Below are positions 34,191 to 43,561 of a DNA stretch of 64,000 nt, one piece after another. Made by a program: the position numbers and the translations under genes. How positions within the stretch are numbered: position 1 is the first letter of the stretch; every line of letters starts with the position of its first letter. Source of the DNA: Lysobacterales bacterium (GTDB lineage Bacteria; Pseudomonadota; Gammaproteobacteria; Xanthomonadales; Ahniellaceae); contig JACPFU010000014.1 of the NCBI GenBank assembly GCA_016182785.1, forward strand, positions 124,001 to 188,000, given 5' to 3'. The notes beneath the pieces were generated by a model that was not told the origin of the DNA, made no database searches, and worked only from the letters and a program-made list of their open reading frames with translations.

Positions 34191-34859
34191 GTGAGCAACC
34201 CGAATCCGCCCCCGTGGGGCGCCAAGCGCAAGGCCGCCACCGCGGTACGCGCACGCACCGTACTGACGCTGTTCTCCGGCAAGGACGACATCGACAGCCA
34301 TCGGGTGCGTCTGGTGTTGGCGGCCAAGGCCGTCGCCTACGACCTGGTCGTCGTCGATCCGAACAAGCCCCCGGAGGACCTGGCGGAGTTGAATCCGTAC
34401 AACGCCTGCCCGACGCTGGCCGACCGCGAACTGGCGCTGTATGACGTCGACGTGATCTGCGAGTACCTCGACGAGCGCTACCCGCATCCGCCGCTGCTGC
34501 CCGTCGACCCGTTGTCGCGTGCGCGCGTGCGCCTGGCGGTGCGCCGCATCGAGCGCGACTGGCTGTCGCAGATCGAGGCGATCCAGACCGGCAGCAAGGC
34601 GGTCGCCGAGGCGGCGCGCAAGCGCCTGCGCGAAGGGCTGGTCTCGACGCTGCCGGCGTTCAAGGTCTCCAAGTTCTTCCTCAACCCGGAGATGAGCCTC
34701 GCCGATTGCGCCCTGGCGCCGCTGATCTGGAGGTTGCCGTTCCTGTCCGTGACGCTGCCCAAGGAAGCGCAGCCGATCATCGACTATGGTGAGCGCATCT
34801 TCCGCAACCCCGCCTTCACCCGCAGCATGACCGACAGCGAGAAGGCGTTGCGCCCTTGA
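34191..34859 (+). CDS. sspA: SspA, stringent starvation protein A
   Basis: A 222-residue glutathione-S-transferase-like protein. It starts at GTG, with GGAGG upstream. Residues 30-100 form the thioredoxin-like half (TLFSGKDDIDSHRVRLVLAAK, ELNPYNACPTLADRELALY), and the rest is helical. SspA has no GST activity but binds RNA polymerase and changes transcription under starvation and acid stress. The petABC-sspA-sspB order is common in gammaproteobacteria. The N-terminal 20 residues (NPPPWGAKRKAA) are longer than in E. coli. Confidence 0.93.
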   Translation: MSNPNPPPWGAKRKAATAVRARTVLTLFSGKDDIDSHRVRLVLAAKAVAYDLVVVDPNKPPEDLAELNPYNACPTLADRELALYDVDVICEYLDERYPHPPLLPVDPLSRARVRLAVRRIERDWLSQIEAIQTGSKAVAEAARKRLREGLVSTLPAFKVSKFFLNPEMSLADCALAPLIWRLPFLSVTLPKEAQPIIDYGERIFRNPAFTRSMTDSEKALRP

Positions 34860-34867
34860 GCCAGAAC

Positions 34868-35281
34868 ATGAGTGACCGCGACAAGATGACCTCCAACCGC
34901 CCCTACCTGGTGCGGGCGATGTACGACTGGATCTGCGACAACGGACTCACGCCGTATCTGCTGGTCGACGCTCGCCAGTCGAGCGTGCGCGTCCCGGCAC
35001 ACGCGGTGAAGGACGGGCAGGTGGTGCTGAACGTCGCGGTGCGCGCGGTGAGCGACCTCGAACTGGGCAACGACCGCATCCGCTTCCTGGCACGCTTCGG
35101 CGGCGTCAGCCAGCAGGTCGACGTGCCGCTGCCTGCGGTGCTCGCGATCTACGCCCAGGAGAACGGGCAGGGGATGATGTTCCCGGTGGAAGCGATGGAT
35201 GCGCCGCCGCCGCCGGAGAGCACGCCGCAGGAAGCGCAGAAGCCGGCACGCAAGGGGCCGGCGTTGCGCGTCGTGAAGTGA
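34868..35281 (+). CDS. sspB: SspB, ClpXP specificity-enhancing factor
   Basis: About 137 residues. SspB delivers ssrA-tagged proteins to ClpXP. The core (TSNRPYLVRAMYDWICDNGLTPYLLVDA, residues 7-34) matches the family; the middle is the peptide-binding beta region; the acidic, Pro-rich linker ends in RKGPALRVVK, the ClpX-docking tail. Starts at 34856 (TTG overlapping the sspA stop), 34868 and 34886 are all possible; the core begins at 34886. Confidence 0.92.
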   Translation: MSDRDKMTSNRPYLVRAMYDWICDNGLTPYLLVDARQSSVRVPAHAVKDGQVVLNVAVRAVSDLELGNDRIRFLARFGGVSQQVDVPLPAVLAIYAQENGQGMMFPVEAMDAPPPPESTPQEAQKPARKGPALRVVK

Positions 35282-35380
35282 GCGGGCGCGGCCCCGGGTT
35301 CGCGTTCGCACCGTGCAAGCGCTGACGACCGGCGCGAGGCGCGTTTACAATCCCCCTCCCACCCGTCCCGGCCATCCAGC

Positions 35381-37864
35381 GTGATCCAGGTTCCCGGTTA
35401 TCTGATCAAGCGCGAAATCGGTGCCGGCGGCATGGCCACGGTCTACCTGGCCGTGCAGACCTCGCTCGAGCGCGAGGTCGCGCTCAAGGTGATGAACCCG
35501 GCGATGGTCTCGGATACCACCTTTTCGCGCCGCTTCATGCAGGAGGCGCGCACGCTGGCATCGCTTGCGCACCCGAACATCGTCGCGGTCTACGACGTCG
35601 GCATCACCGACGAGAAGCTGCACTACTTCTCGATGCAGCACCTGCCGCACGGCGACTTCCTGCAGCGCATCCGCGACGGCGTCAGCGAGGCCGAGGTGCT
35701 GCGCGTGGTTTCCGGCGTGGCGCGTGCGCTCGGCTACGCGCACCAGCGCGGATTCGTGCATCGCGACGTGGCGCCGGGCAACGTGCTGTTCGACGTCAAC
35801 GGCAACCCGGTGCTGACCGACTTCGGCATCGCGCGCGCGGTCAGCAAGACCTCGCGCATCACCAATGCCGGGGTCAGCGTCGGCACCAGCCACTACATGA
35901 GTCCGGAGCAGGCGCGCGGCGGCGATGTCGATGGCCGCTCGGACCTGTACTCGCTTGGCGCGGTGATCTTCGAGGCGCTCACCGGACAGGCGCCGTACGA
36001 GGGCGACGATGGCTTCGCGATTGCCTACGCGCATGTGTTCGAGCCGGTGCCGCGGTTGCCCGCGCACCTCGCGCACTGGCAGCCGCTGATCGACAAGGCG
36101 ATGGCCAAGGACCCCGACCAGCGCTTCCAGAATGCCGACGAGTTCCAGCTGGCGCTGGCGGAGCTGGAGCAGCGCCTGGTACCGCCGACGAATGCCGCTC
36201 CCGCGACTGCGGGCACGGCGGCGCAGGCTACGTTGCTGATGAACGCCGCGGCGTTGAATGCGGCGATGGCCACCCCGGTTCCCGATGCGGGCGCGACCCG
36301 ACTGCTGCCGGCGCCTGCCGCCGGCGAGATCGCCGCGGAACTGCAGCAGCTGCGCGAGCAGAGCCGGGCGCGAATGCCGGCGGCCGAGCGGCCGGCGCCG
36401 GCCGTGTCGCCAGCGCGGCCGCGACGCCTTGGCTTGCTGTTCGCGGGCATCGGCATTGCCGTCGCGATCGGTCTGATCGGCTTCGGTCTGTTTCGCGACC
36501 GGACGCGCGTCGATGCGGGAAGCACCGCGGCCGCCGCGACTGCCCTCCCGGCGCAGCCCGTCGTGTTGCAGCCGCAGGTCGAGCCCGCCCCCGCCTTGTC
36601 CGAGACGCCTGCGGGTACTGCGATCGAGCCCGATCCCGCCGCGGAACCGAGCGCGCTGGAACTGCTCGGCGTCGATGCCGACGCGCAACTGCGCTTCGCA
36701 ATCGAAACCACGGTGGTCGATCCGGTTTCCGAGCTGCTGCGCTTGGCAAAATCCGACCTGGCAGCGAAACGACTGACCCTGCCGGCGGGCCGCAACGCCA
36801 CCGACCGCTATCGACACGTGTTGCTGATCGACGCCGACAACGCTGCCGCCAGCGCCGGTCTGGTGCAGACCGGCGAGGCGCTGATGGTCGTGGCCGAGGA
36901 GCAGTTCAAGGCGGGCAAGATCGACGACTACTTCGCGACCGCGGCGCGTGCGATCGACATCGCCGGCAGCCATGACCGCGCGGGCAAGCTGCGCAGCTCG
37001 GTCGAAGCGCGGCGCAAGCAACTGGTGCAGGCCGCGATCACCGAGGCCGAGGCCGCGATGACGCGCTGGGACGGCCCCAGCGCGCGGGCGGCCTACGAGC
37101 GTGCACTGCACTTCGACCCGGCGAGCGAGGCCGCGAAGCGGGGCATCAAGCAGGCCAATGGCGTCGGCCAGCCCGGCTATGCGTTCAGCGACAAGCTCGG
37201 CGCCGGCACCGGCCCGGAGCTGATGGTGCTGCGCATCGGCGGCAAGCGTCTGGCGATCGCGCGCAACGAGACCACCGTCGCCGAGTTCACGCGCTTCTGG
37301 ACCGCGGGCGGTTCCAGGACGCGTGCCGCGCGACCGGCGTGCCGCGATCGCGAGTCGGTGTTCCGCAGCTCGAAATCGCGTACCTGGCAGTCTCCGGGTT
37401 TCCAGCAGCAGGCGGCGCACCCGGTGGTCTGCGTTTCGTACGCCGATGCCGACGGCTACGCCTCCTGGCTGTCGCAACAGAGTGGCAAGCGCTACCGCCT
37501 GCTCAGTGCCGCGGAATGGCTGGCCGCGGCGCGACAGGTTGCCGATGCCGGCAAGTGCCGCGCCAACGTTGCCGATCAGCAGTTCAACGCCGAGCACCGC
37601 GACCGTGACGCGCTCGCCTGCTCCGACGGATTCGCCGCCACCGCCCCGGTGCGTCGCTACGATGCGCCCGGGGGGTTGTACGATATGGCCGGCAACGTGC
37701 GCGAATGGACCAGCGACTGCGCTTCCAACTGCGGCAGTCGCGTGGCGATGGGGAGCGCATGGCTGTCGACTTCGGACCAGCTTGATCCAGGTCAGCGCGA
37801 TGGCTTTGATGCGGAAACCGGTTTCAATACGATCGGTTTCCGGGTTGCACGCGAAATCGACTGA
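35381..37864 (+). CDS. Ser/Thr protein kinase fused to a formylglycine-enzyme-like domain
   Basis: An 827-residue membrane kinase starting at GTG. Kinase domain 1-270: GAGGMATVYLAV, VALKVM, HRDVAPGN near 127, DFGIARA, SPEQARGG. The usual HRDxKPxN lysine is replaced by Ala, which in other kinases contacts substrate or ATP, so activity may differ. A transmembrane helix lies near 347-370. A helical region follows, then an FGE-sulfatase fold at about 600-827 (RIGGKRLAIARNETTVAEF, HPVVCVSYADADGYASWLS, YDMAGNVREWTSDC, NTIGFRVAREID), as in PpkA-like proteins. The periplasmic FGE-like part is probably a sensor. An FHA protein gene follows at once. Confidence 0.85.
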   Translation: MIQVPGYLIKREIGAGGMATVYLAVQTSLEREVALKVMNPAMVSDTTFSRRFMQEARTLASLAHPNIVAVYDVGITDEKLHYFSMQHLPHGDFLQRIRDGVSEAEVLRVVSGVARALGYAHQRGFVHRDVAPGNVLFDVNGNPVLTDFGIARAVSKTSRITNAGVSVGTSHYMSPEQARGGDVDGRSDLYSLGAVIFEALTGQAPYEGDDGFAIAYAHVFEPVPRLPAHLAHWQPLIDKAMAKDPDQRFQNADEFQLALAELEQRLVPPTNAAPATAGTAAQATLLMNAAALNAAMATPVPDAGATRLLPAPAAGEIAAELQQLREQSRARMPAAERPAPAVSPARPRRLGLLFAGIGIAVAIGLIGFGLFRDRTRVDAGSTAAAATALPAQPVVLQPQVEPAPALSETPAGTAIEPDPAAEPSALELLGVDADAQLRFAIETTVVDPVSELLRLAKSDLAAKRLTLPAGRNATDRYRHVLLIDADNAAASAGLVQTGEALMVVAEEQFKAGKIDDYFATAARAIDIAGSHDRAGKLRSSVEARRKQLVQAAITEAEAAMTRWDGPSARAAYERALHFDPASEAAKRGIKQANGVGQPGYAFSDKLGAGTGPELMVLRIGGKRLAIARNETTVAEFTRFWTAGGSRTRAARPACRDRESVFRSSKSRTWQSPGFQQQAAHPVVCVSYADADGYASWLSQQSGKRYRLLSAAEWLAAARQVADAGKCRANVADQQFNAEHRDRDALACSDGFAATAPVRRYDAPGGLYDMAGNVREWTSDCASNCGSRVAMGSAWLSTSDQLDPGQRDGFDAETGFNTIGFRVAREID

Positions 37865-37913
37865 TGTGCGCGCGGGCGCCGTCGGCAAACGAACATCAGG
37901 AGTTCGAGATCAC

Positions 37914-38720
37914 ATGAAGCTGCTCTTCCCGAATGGCGAGCACGACCAGGTCGAGCTGAAAGTCGGAATCACCCGGGTCGGCAGCGGCGCCGGCAACGAC
38001 ATCACCCTGCTGGCGCCGGGCATCGCCGCGCAGCATTGCGAACTGAACTTCGACGGCAGCACCGGCGCCATCAAGGTGCTGGATGCCGCCAACAGCATCG
38101 CGCTGAACGGCCGTCAGGTGATGGCCGACACCCCGATCAAGCCCGGCGACATCGTGCTGTTCGGCAAGATCGGCACGCGCGTGCTCGCGAGCGAGCGCAT
38201 GCAGGCCGCGGCGGCCGCCGCGCGCAAGGAACCCGAGGACGACGGCCGCACGCGCGTGCGCCAGGCGTTGCCGCGCTTCGTCATGCGCGGGGTTTCCGGC
38301 AGCACCTTCGGCAAGACCTTCGCGCTGCACGGCACCATGACCGTGGGCCGTGCCAGCGAGTGCGACATCAGCATCCCGACCGACGAAGTCTCGCGCCAGC
38401 ACGCCAAGCTGCAGGTGATGCCGGACGGCGTCGCGGTCGAGGACATGGGCTCGGCCAACGGCACCTTCATCAACGACAAGCGCGTGCATACCGGCAAGCT
38501 GGCGCCCGGCGATGAATTGCGCCTCGACACCGTGCGCTTCATGCTGGTGGCTCCGCACCTGGAGATGCAGCAGGTGGCGCGCGCGCCGGAAGCACCGACC
38601 GTGGTCCGTTCCACCGTCAGTGCCGGTGGCGGCGGCCAGGTGAAGTGGCTGCTGATCGGCCTGTTCGGCACCGCAGCGGTATTTGCCGCGCTGTGGGCCG
38701 CGGGCATCGTGAAGTTCTGA
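37914..38720 (+). CDS. Tail-anchored protein with two FHA domains
   Basis: A 268-residue protein with FHA-like domains at about 1-95 (GITRVGSGAGNDITLLAPGIAAQHCEL) and 120-210 (MTVGRASECDISIPTDEVSRQHAKL, DMGSANGTFINDKRV), the second with all classic phosphothreonine-binding blocks (GR, S-x-x-H, NG). A single C-terminal helix (about 243-262) anchors it in the inner membrane. It is 49 nt after the kinase stop, so it is probably a substrate or reader of that kinase. Confidence 0.88.
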   Translation: MKLLFPNGEHDQVELKVGITRVGSGAGNDITLLAPGIAAQHCELNFDGSTGAIKVLDAANSIALNGRQVMADTPIKPGDIVLFGKIGTRVLASERMQAAAAAARKEPEDDGRTRVRQALPRFVMRGVSGSTFGKTFALHGTMTVGRASECDISIPTDEVSRQHAKLQVMPDGVAVEDMGSANGTFINDKRVHTGKLAPGDELRLDTVRFMLVAPHLEMQQVARAPEAPTVVRSTVSAGGGGQVKWLLIGLFGTAAVFAALWAAGIVKF

Positions 38721-38727
38721 GGCCGCC

Positions 38728-39576
38728 CTACCAGCGGCGCAGCACGCGCAGGCTCAGGTCGATCGCGCGCAGGTGCTTGGTCAGCGCGCCGATCGACACG
38801 AAGTCGACTCCGAGCGCGGCGATCTCGGCGAGCCGTGGCAGCGAAACCCCGCCGGAAAGCTCGAGCTGGACGCGCCCGCCGTTGCGGCGCACGGCTTCAC
38901 GCACATCGGCATCGGTCAGTTCGTCGAGCATGATCCGATCCGGCGCCGCTGCCAGCGCCTGATCGAACTCGTCCAGGTTCTCGACCTCCACCTCGACCAT
39001 GCGATCCCCGGCCACGGCGCGTGCGCGCGCCACCGCGGCGGCGATCGAGCCGGCGGCGAGGATGTGGTTCTCCTTCACCAGCACCGCGTCGAACAGGCCC
39101 ATGCGGTGGTTGGTGCCGCCACCGCAGCGCACCGCGTACTTCTGCGCCTGGCGCAGGCCGGGCAGGGTCTTGCGGGTATCGAGCACGCGCGTGTGCGAGT
39201 TCGCCAGCGCATCGACGTGGTGTCGCGTCGTGGTCGCGGTACCGGACAGCGTCTGCAGGAAATTCAGCGCGCTGCGCTCGGCGCTGACGATGCCGCTGGC
39301 GGCACCCTCGATCCGGCACAGCCGCGCGCCGCCGTCGACGTGTTCGCCGTCGCGATGCAACCACTCGATGCGTACTGCCGGGTCGAGCGCGCGGAAGCAG
39401 GCCTCGGCCCAGTCGCGGCCGCACAGCACCAGGTCCTCGCGGCTGACGATCTCCGCCTCGCAGCGCTGGCCGGGGGGCAACAGGCGGGCGGTCAGGTCAC
39501 CTTCGCCCAGGTCTTCGGACAGCGCCCGGCGCACATCGGCTTCGATCACCGATGCGGCGGGAAGCGCGGCATTCAC
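38728..39576 (-). CDS. nadC: NadC, quinolinate phosphoribosyltransferase
   Basis: A 282-residue enzyme that makes nicotinate mononucleotide from quinolinate and PRPP in NAD synthesis. Motifs: SEDLGEGDLT near 20, ERSALNFLQTLSGTAT near 98, LDTRKTLPGLR near 130, GGGTNHRMGLFDAVLVKENH near 155, and ELSGGVSL near 235. The start is a GTG overlapping the upstream gene's TGA. The gene lies at the end of a two-gene minus-strand unit. Confidence 0.95.
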   Translation of the reverse strand: MNAALPAASVIEADVRRALSEDLGEGDLTARLLPPGQRCEAEIVSREDLVLCGRDWAEACFRALDPAVRIEWLHRDGEHVDGGARLCRIEGAASGIVSAERSALNFLQTLSGTATTTRHHVDALANSHTRVLDTRKTLPGLRQAQKYAVRCGGGTNHRMGLFDAVLVKENHILAAGSIAAAVARARAVAGDRMVEVEVENLDEFDQALAAAPDRIMLDELTDADVREAVRRNGGRVQLELSGGVSLPRLAEIAALGVDFVSIGALTKHLRAIDLSLRVLRRW

Positions 39577-39845
39577 GCCGGGAAGTCCGTGAACTGCGTG
39601 GTGCCGATGCCTTCCTCGGGCAGCAGCACCGGCACGCCATCGTCGATGCGGTAGATGACCTTGTCGTCGTCGCTGATCAGTGCCTCGGTGAGCGGGACCG
39701 ACAGCGACGCGCCGGAGACGTTCAGCACCGCGCCGGCGCGCATTGCATCGTTGACGAACCCGAGTCGCGTGCGCGACAGCGGTCGCAGCGCGCGCTTGCT
39801 GACCGGGCAGCAGAGGATGGAAAGAAATCTTGGATCGAGGGCCAT
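39573..39845 (-). CDS. Trm112-like small protein (UPF0434/YcaR family)
   Basis: A 90-residue protein. It opens MALDPRFLSILCCPVSK and has YRIDDGVPVLLPEEG near residue 65, hallmarks of the Trm112/YcaR family. Only the N-terminal cysteine pair (CC) is obvious; the usual zinc-ribbon second pair is absent. Function unknown in bacteria. Coupled to nadC by overlapping stop and start. Confidence 0.85.
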   Translation of the reverse strand: MALDPRFLSILCCPVSKRALRPLSRTRLGFVNDAMRAGAVLNVSGASLSVPLTEALISDDDKVIYRIDDGVPVLLPEEGIGTTQFTDFPA

Positions 39846-39875
39846 CAGTCATCACGTCGCCAGAGGAGCGGGCGC

Positions 39876-39881
39876 TAAGAT
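39876..39881 (+). promoter_or_regulatory. Candidate -10 element of purEK
   Basis: TAAGAT, 48 nt before the purE ATG, in the gap between the divergent Trm112-like gene and purE. No convincing -35 is seen, so this is tentative. Confidence 0.35.
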
Positions 39882-39928
39882 AGCAGCCGTCGCGGGGCGC
39901 CCGCGCCGCCCGCTTCGTGGAGATCCGC

Positions 39929-40435
39929 ATGACCGTTTCGACCGCCGTGCCCGTGGTGGGCATCGTGATGGGTTCGCGTTCCGACTGGGATACATTGCGC
40001 CATAGCGAGGAGACGCTGCAGCGCCTCGGCATCCCCTGCGAGGTGCGCGTGGTTTCCGCGCACCGCACCCCGGACCTGCTGTTCGACTACGCCGAGGCCG
40101 CGGCCACACGCGGACTCCGCGCGATCATCGCCGGCGCCGGTGGTGCCGCGCACCTGCCGGGCATGCTCGCCGCGAAGACGCGACTGCCGGTGCTCGGGGT
40201 TCCGGTGCAGTCGAAGGTGCTGAACGGGGTCGATTCGCTGCTTTCGATCGTGCAGATGCCGGCCGGGATTCCGGTGGCGACGTTTGCGATCGGCGCCGCC
40301 GGCGCAGTCAACGCCGCGCTCTGCGCCGCTGCCATCCTGGCGTTGCAGGATGCGGACGTGGCCAATGCGCTCGACACCTTCCGTCGTGCCCAGACCGAGC
40401 AGGTGCTGAGCCAGCCGGACCCGCGCACTCCATGA
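39929..40435 (+). CDS. purE: PurE, N5-carboxyaminoimidazole ribonucleotide mutase
   Basis: A 168-residue enzyme of purine synthesis. Motifs: [13 protein letters not shown] near 11, [14 protein letters not shown] near 43 (with catalytic His), [14 protein letters not shown] near 70, and [28 protein letters not shown] lies 6 nt upstream of this ATG. A GTG 12 nt earlier is in frame but less likely. Overlaps purK by 4 nt. Confidence 0.96.
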   Translation: MTVSTAVPVVGIVMGSRSDWDTLRHSEETLQRLGIPCEVRVVSAHRTPDLLFDYAEAAATRGLRAIIAGAGGAAHLPGMLAAKTRLPVLGVPVQSKVLNGVDSLLSIVQMPAGIPVATFAIGAAGAVNAALCAAAILALQDADVANALDTFRRAQTEQVLSQPDPRTP

Positions 40436-41589
40436 CCACGATCGGCATTCTCGGCGGCGGCCAGCTCGCGCGCATGATGGCGTTGGCCGGCGCACCGCTC
40501 GGGTTGCGCTTCCTGGTGATGGACAGTGCCGCCGATGCGTGTGCGGCGCAGTTCGTGCCGCTGCTCGGCGCCGACTACCGCGACGAGACGGCGCTGGCCG
40601 AGTTCGCGCGCCGCGTCGATGTCGTCACCTTCGATTTCGAGAACGTGCCCGCCGAGAGCGCGCAGTGGTTGGCCGAGCGCGTACCGGTGTTCCCAAGCCC
40701 GCGTGCGCTCGCGATCGCCCAGGACCGGCTCGCCGAGAAGTCCCTGTTCCGCGAGCTTCGCATCGGCGTGCCGGCGTTCGCGGCGGTCGACACGCGCGCG
40801 CAGCTCGACCTGGCGGCGCAGCAGGTGGGCATTCCGGCGATCCTGAAGACACGCCGTCTCGGCTACGACGGCAAGGGCCAGTTCCGCATCCGCTCGGCCG
40901 CGGACCTCGATGCCGCGTGGGCGGCGCTGGGGACGCAGGCGGAGCGTGGCGGTCTGATCCTCGAAGCCTTCGTGCCGTTCGAGCGCGAGTTGTCGGTCGT
41001 CGCGGTGCGTGGCCGCGACGGCGAATTCCGCGCCTACCCGTTGACCGAGAACTGGCACGAGCAGGGCGTGCTCTCGGCGAGCCTGGCGCCGGCCGCGGTC
41101 GACGCCGCCCTGGCCGACGAGGCGCTGGCGTCGGCGCGGCGAATCGGCGAAGCGCTCGACTATGTCGGCGTGTTCGCGCTGGAGTTGTTCGTGTGCGGCG
41201 GGCGCCTGCTGGCCAACGAGATCGCGCCGCGCGTGCACAACTCCGGGCACTGGACGATCGAGGGCGCGGTGATCTCGCAGTTCGAGAACCATCTGCGCGC
41301 CGTGCTCGGCCTGCCGCTCGGCAGCAGTGCGGCGCGCGGCGTGTCGTGCATGCTCAACTGGATCGGCGGCTTGCCCGCGCGTGACATCGTGCTCGCCGAG
41401 CCCGGTGGTCACTGGCACGACTACGGCAAGTCGCCGCGCGAGGGTCGCAAGGTCGGGCATGCGACCCTGGTTGCGGACGAGCCGGAGCGCCTGGCGGAAG
41501 CGCTGCGCCGGGTCGGTGCCGCGCTGGCTCGCGATGCGCAGGTGGAGCCGGTGATCTCGCGTCTCTGCAGCCGCTCCCGCGCGCCCTGA
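40432..41589 (+). CDS. purK: PurK, N5-carboxyaminoimidazole ribonucleotide synthase
   Basis: A 385-residue ATP-grasp enzyme that acts with Pur[15 protein letters not shown] opens the N-terminal preATP-grasp domain; [12 protein letters not shown] near 140 is the ATP-binding loop; [15 protein letters not shown] and [18 protein letters not shown] are substrate and metal blocks. Length is normal. Confidence 0.96.
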   Translation: MTTIGILGGGQLARMMALAGAPLGLRFLVMDSAADACAAQFVPLLGADYRDETALAEFARRVDVVTFDFENVPAESAQWLAERVPVFPSPRALAIAQDRLAEKSLFRELRIGVPAFAAVDTRAQLDLAAQQVGIPAILKTRRLGYDGKGQFRIRSAADLDAAWAALGTQAERGGLILEAFVPFERELSVVAVRGRDGEFRAYPLTENWHEQGVLSASLAPAAVDAALADEALASARRIGEALDYVGVFALELFVCGGRLLANEIAPRVHNSGHWTIEGAVISQFENHLRAVLGLPLGSSAARGVSCMLNWIGGLPARDIVLAEPGGHWHDYGKSPREGRKVGHATLVADEPERLAEALRRVGAALARDAQVEPVISRLCSRSRAP

Positions 41590-41607
41590 GCGGACGCGAG
41601 GGCAGGA

Positions 41608-42186
41608 TCACTGCATGTTGCCGGCCACGAAGTCCCAGTTGACCAGGTTCCAGAACGAGTCGACGTACTTGGCGCGGGCGTTGCGGTAGTCGACGTAGTA
41701 GGCGTGTTCCCAGACGTCGCAGGTCAGCAGCGCGCGGTCGCTGCCGGTCAGTGGCGTCGCGGCATTCGAGGTGCTGACCAGTCCGAGCGAGCCATCCGCG
41801 CGCTGCACCAGCCACGCCCAGCCGGAGCCGAACGTGGTCAGCGCGGTGTTCGTGAACTGCTCCTTGAACTGCGCAAACGAACCGAACGCGGCATGGATCG
41901 CTTCGGCCAGTTTTCCGGTCGGCTCGCCGCCGCCACCTGGCTTGAGGCAGTTCCAGTAGAAGGTGTGATTCCAGACCTGCGCGGCATTGTTGAACATGCC
42001 GCCGGATGACTTGCGCACGATGTCTTCGAGCGCCAGCGCCTCGAACTCGGTGCCCTTGATCTGGTTGTTCAGATTGGTGACGTAGGTCTGGTGGTGTTTG
42101 CCGTAGTGGTAGTCGATGGTCTCGGCGGAGATGTGCGGCGCCAGGGCGTCGCGGGCATAGGGCAGGGCGGGCAGTTCGATGGCCAC
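41608..42186 (-). CDS. sodB: SodB, iron-type superoxide dismutase
   Basis: A 192-residue enzyme. Metal ligands lie in [27 protein letters not shown] and [15 protein letters not shown]. The 72-type residue in [10 protein letters not shown] and the [10 protein letters not shown] loop fit the Fe-SOD branch. No signal peptide, so it is cytoplasmic. Divergent from grxD. Confidence 0.93.
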   Translation of the reverse strand: MAIELPALPYARDALAPHISAETIDYHYGKHHQTYVTNLNNQIKGTEFEALALEDIVRKSSGGMFNNAAQVWNHTFYWNCLKPGGGGEPTGKLAEAIHAAFGSFAQFKEQFTNTALTTFGSGWAWLVQRADGSLGLVSTSNAATPLTGSDRALLTCDVWEHAYYVDYRNARAKYVDSFWNLVNWDFVAGNMQ

Positions 42187-42273
42187 GGAGTGCTCCGGAA
42201 GCAGTTGCGGAAATTTTCAGGCGGCAATTCTAGCCCGCGCCCGTGTGCACGCCGTGAGCACCCCGGCTGACGG

Positions 42274-42279
42274 TAGAAT
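42274..42279 (+). promoter_or_regulatory. Candidate -10 element of grxD
   Basis: TAGAAT, 28 nt before the grxD ATG, with no clear -35. The same hexamer precedes petA. Confidence 0.35.
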
Positions 42280-42306
42280 GCCGCGCTCACGACTTGAGGA
42301 ACGAAC

Positions 42307-42624
42307 ATGGAAACCATCGAACGCATCAAGAGCATCGTCGATTCGGCACCGGTGGTGCTGTTCATGAAGGGCACACCGCAATTCCCGATGTGCGGCTTCT
42401 CCAGTCGCACCGTGCAGGCGCTGCAGGAAGCCGGTGCCGAGTTCCACAGCGTCAACGTGCTGGAGAACCCGGACATCCGCGCCAACCTGCCGCGCTTCTC
42501 GAACTGGCCGACGTTCCCGCAGTTGTTCATCAACGGGGAATTGATCGGAGGCTGCGACATCACCCTGGAACTGCATGCCAAGGGCGAGCTTGCGCAGATG
42601 GTGCGCGACGCCGGCAAGGCCTGA
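42307..42624 (+). CDS. grxD: GrxD, monothiol glutaredoxin
   Basis: A 105-residue protein. The active site is CGFSS (single Cys near residue 31) in MKGTPQFPMCGFSSRTVQAL, and FSNWPTFPQLFINGELIGGCDI gives the cis-Pro and glutathione-binding blocks. Such Grx4 proteins bind 2Fe-2S clusters with glutathione and BolA for cluster delivery. GAGGAA precedes the ATG. Confidence 0.95.
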   Translation: METIERIKSIVDSAPVVLFMKGTPQFPMCGFSSRTVQALQEAGAEFHSVNVLENPDIRANLPRFSNWPTFPQLFINGELIGGCDITLELHAKGELAQMVRDAGKA

Positions 42625-42634
42625 GGTCGTGGCG

Positions 42635-43324
42635 ATGCAACCCGGCGCACTCGCCGGCAAGGTGGTGCTGGTCACTGGCGCGGCCGGCGGTTTCGGTTCC
42701 GAATGCGCGGTGCAGGCCGCCGCCGCCGGAGCGACGGTGGTGCTCGCGGGGCGGCGAGTGCGCGAACTCGAGCGCGTCTACGACCGCATCGTCGCCGCAG
42801 GCGGGCCGGAACCGGCGATCTATCCGATCAATCTGGAAGGCGCGACGCCGGCCGAATTCGCCACGCTGGCCGAAACGGTCGGACAACAGTGTGGTCGCCT
42901 CGATGTGCTGCTGCATGCGGCCGCGTCCTTTTCGGGCTTGATGCCGCTGGACAGCCTGCCCGCGGAGGACTGGCTGCGCTCGCTGCAGGTGAATCTCAAT
43001 GCACCGTTCGTGCTGACCCAGGCCTGCATGCCGATGCTGCGCGCGGCACATGGCAGTTGCGTGTTCGTGCTCGACGACGAGGCGCGCGTCGGCAATGCGT
43101 TCTGGAATGCCTACGGCGTGGCCAAGTTCGCGCTGCGGGGTCTGGTGTCGCAGTGGTCGCAGGAACTCGAAAACGCCGGCGTGCGCGTCCTCGCATTCAC
43201 GCCTGCGCCAATGCGCACGACGTTGCGTGCGCGGGCCTACTTCGCGGAAGACGCCGCGCTGGTGCCCGCGCCGGCCGCCGAAGCGACGCGCTGTCTGGCA
43301 GTGCTCGCAGACACCGGCGGCTGA
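42635..43324 (+). CDS. Short-chain dehydrogenase/reductase (YciK-like)
   Basis: A 229-residue Rossmann-fold oxidoreductase. The cofactor loop is TGAAGGFG near 15; the catalytic region has YGVAK near 164, in WNAYGVAKFALRGLV; LNAPFVL carries the structural Asn. The usual catalytic Ser position is in the region of VFVLDDEAR, which lacks an obvious Ser, so activity should be treated with caution. YciK relatives often sit near grx or gpm genes, and the substrate is unknown. Confidence 0.75.
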   Translation: MQPGALAGKVVLVTGAAGGFGSECAVQAAAAGATVVLAGRRVRELERVYDRIVAAGGPEPAIYPINLEGATPAEFATLAETVGQQCGRLDVLLHAAASFSGLMPLDSLPAEDWLRSLQVNLNAPFVLTQACMPMLRAAHGSCVFVLDDEARVGNAFWNAYGVAKFALRGLVSQWSQELENAGVRVLAFTPAPMRTTLRARAYFAEDAALVPAPAAEATRCLAVLADTGG

Positions 43325-43561
43325 GCACGGGGCTGTTGCAGGACTCGGGCGCGGTGCCGCATACGGCGCCGGATGCTCTGAAAAAATTGTTTCAGGTCAG
43401 CAAGTTACAAAACTGTCATCGGGCACTGTTAAACTTCGGTTAACCCCCTTATCGCGCCGCGCGGTAGATCGTTCGCAGGACCGGTTGCATGGCTCTCGAC
43501 GTCGTATCGCGCGCATGGTTGTTGGTGGTGCTTTCTTCCGTTGTCAAAACAAGGTGCAAAT

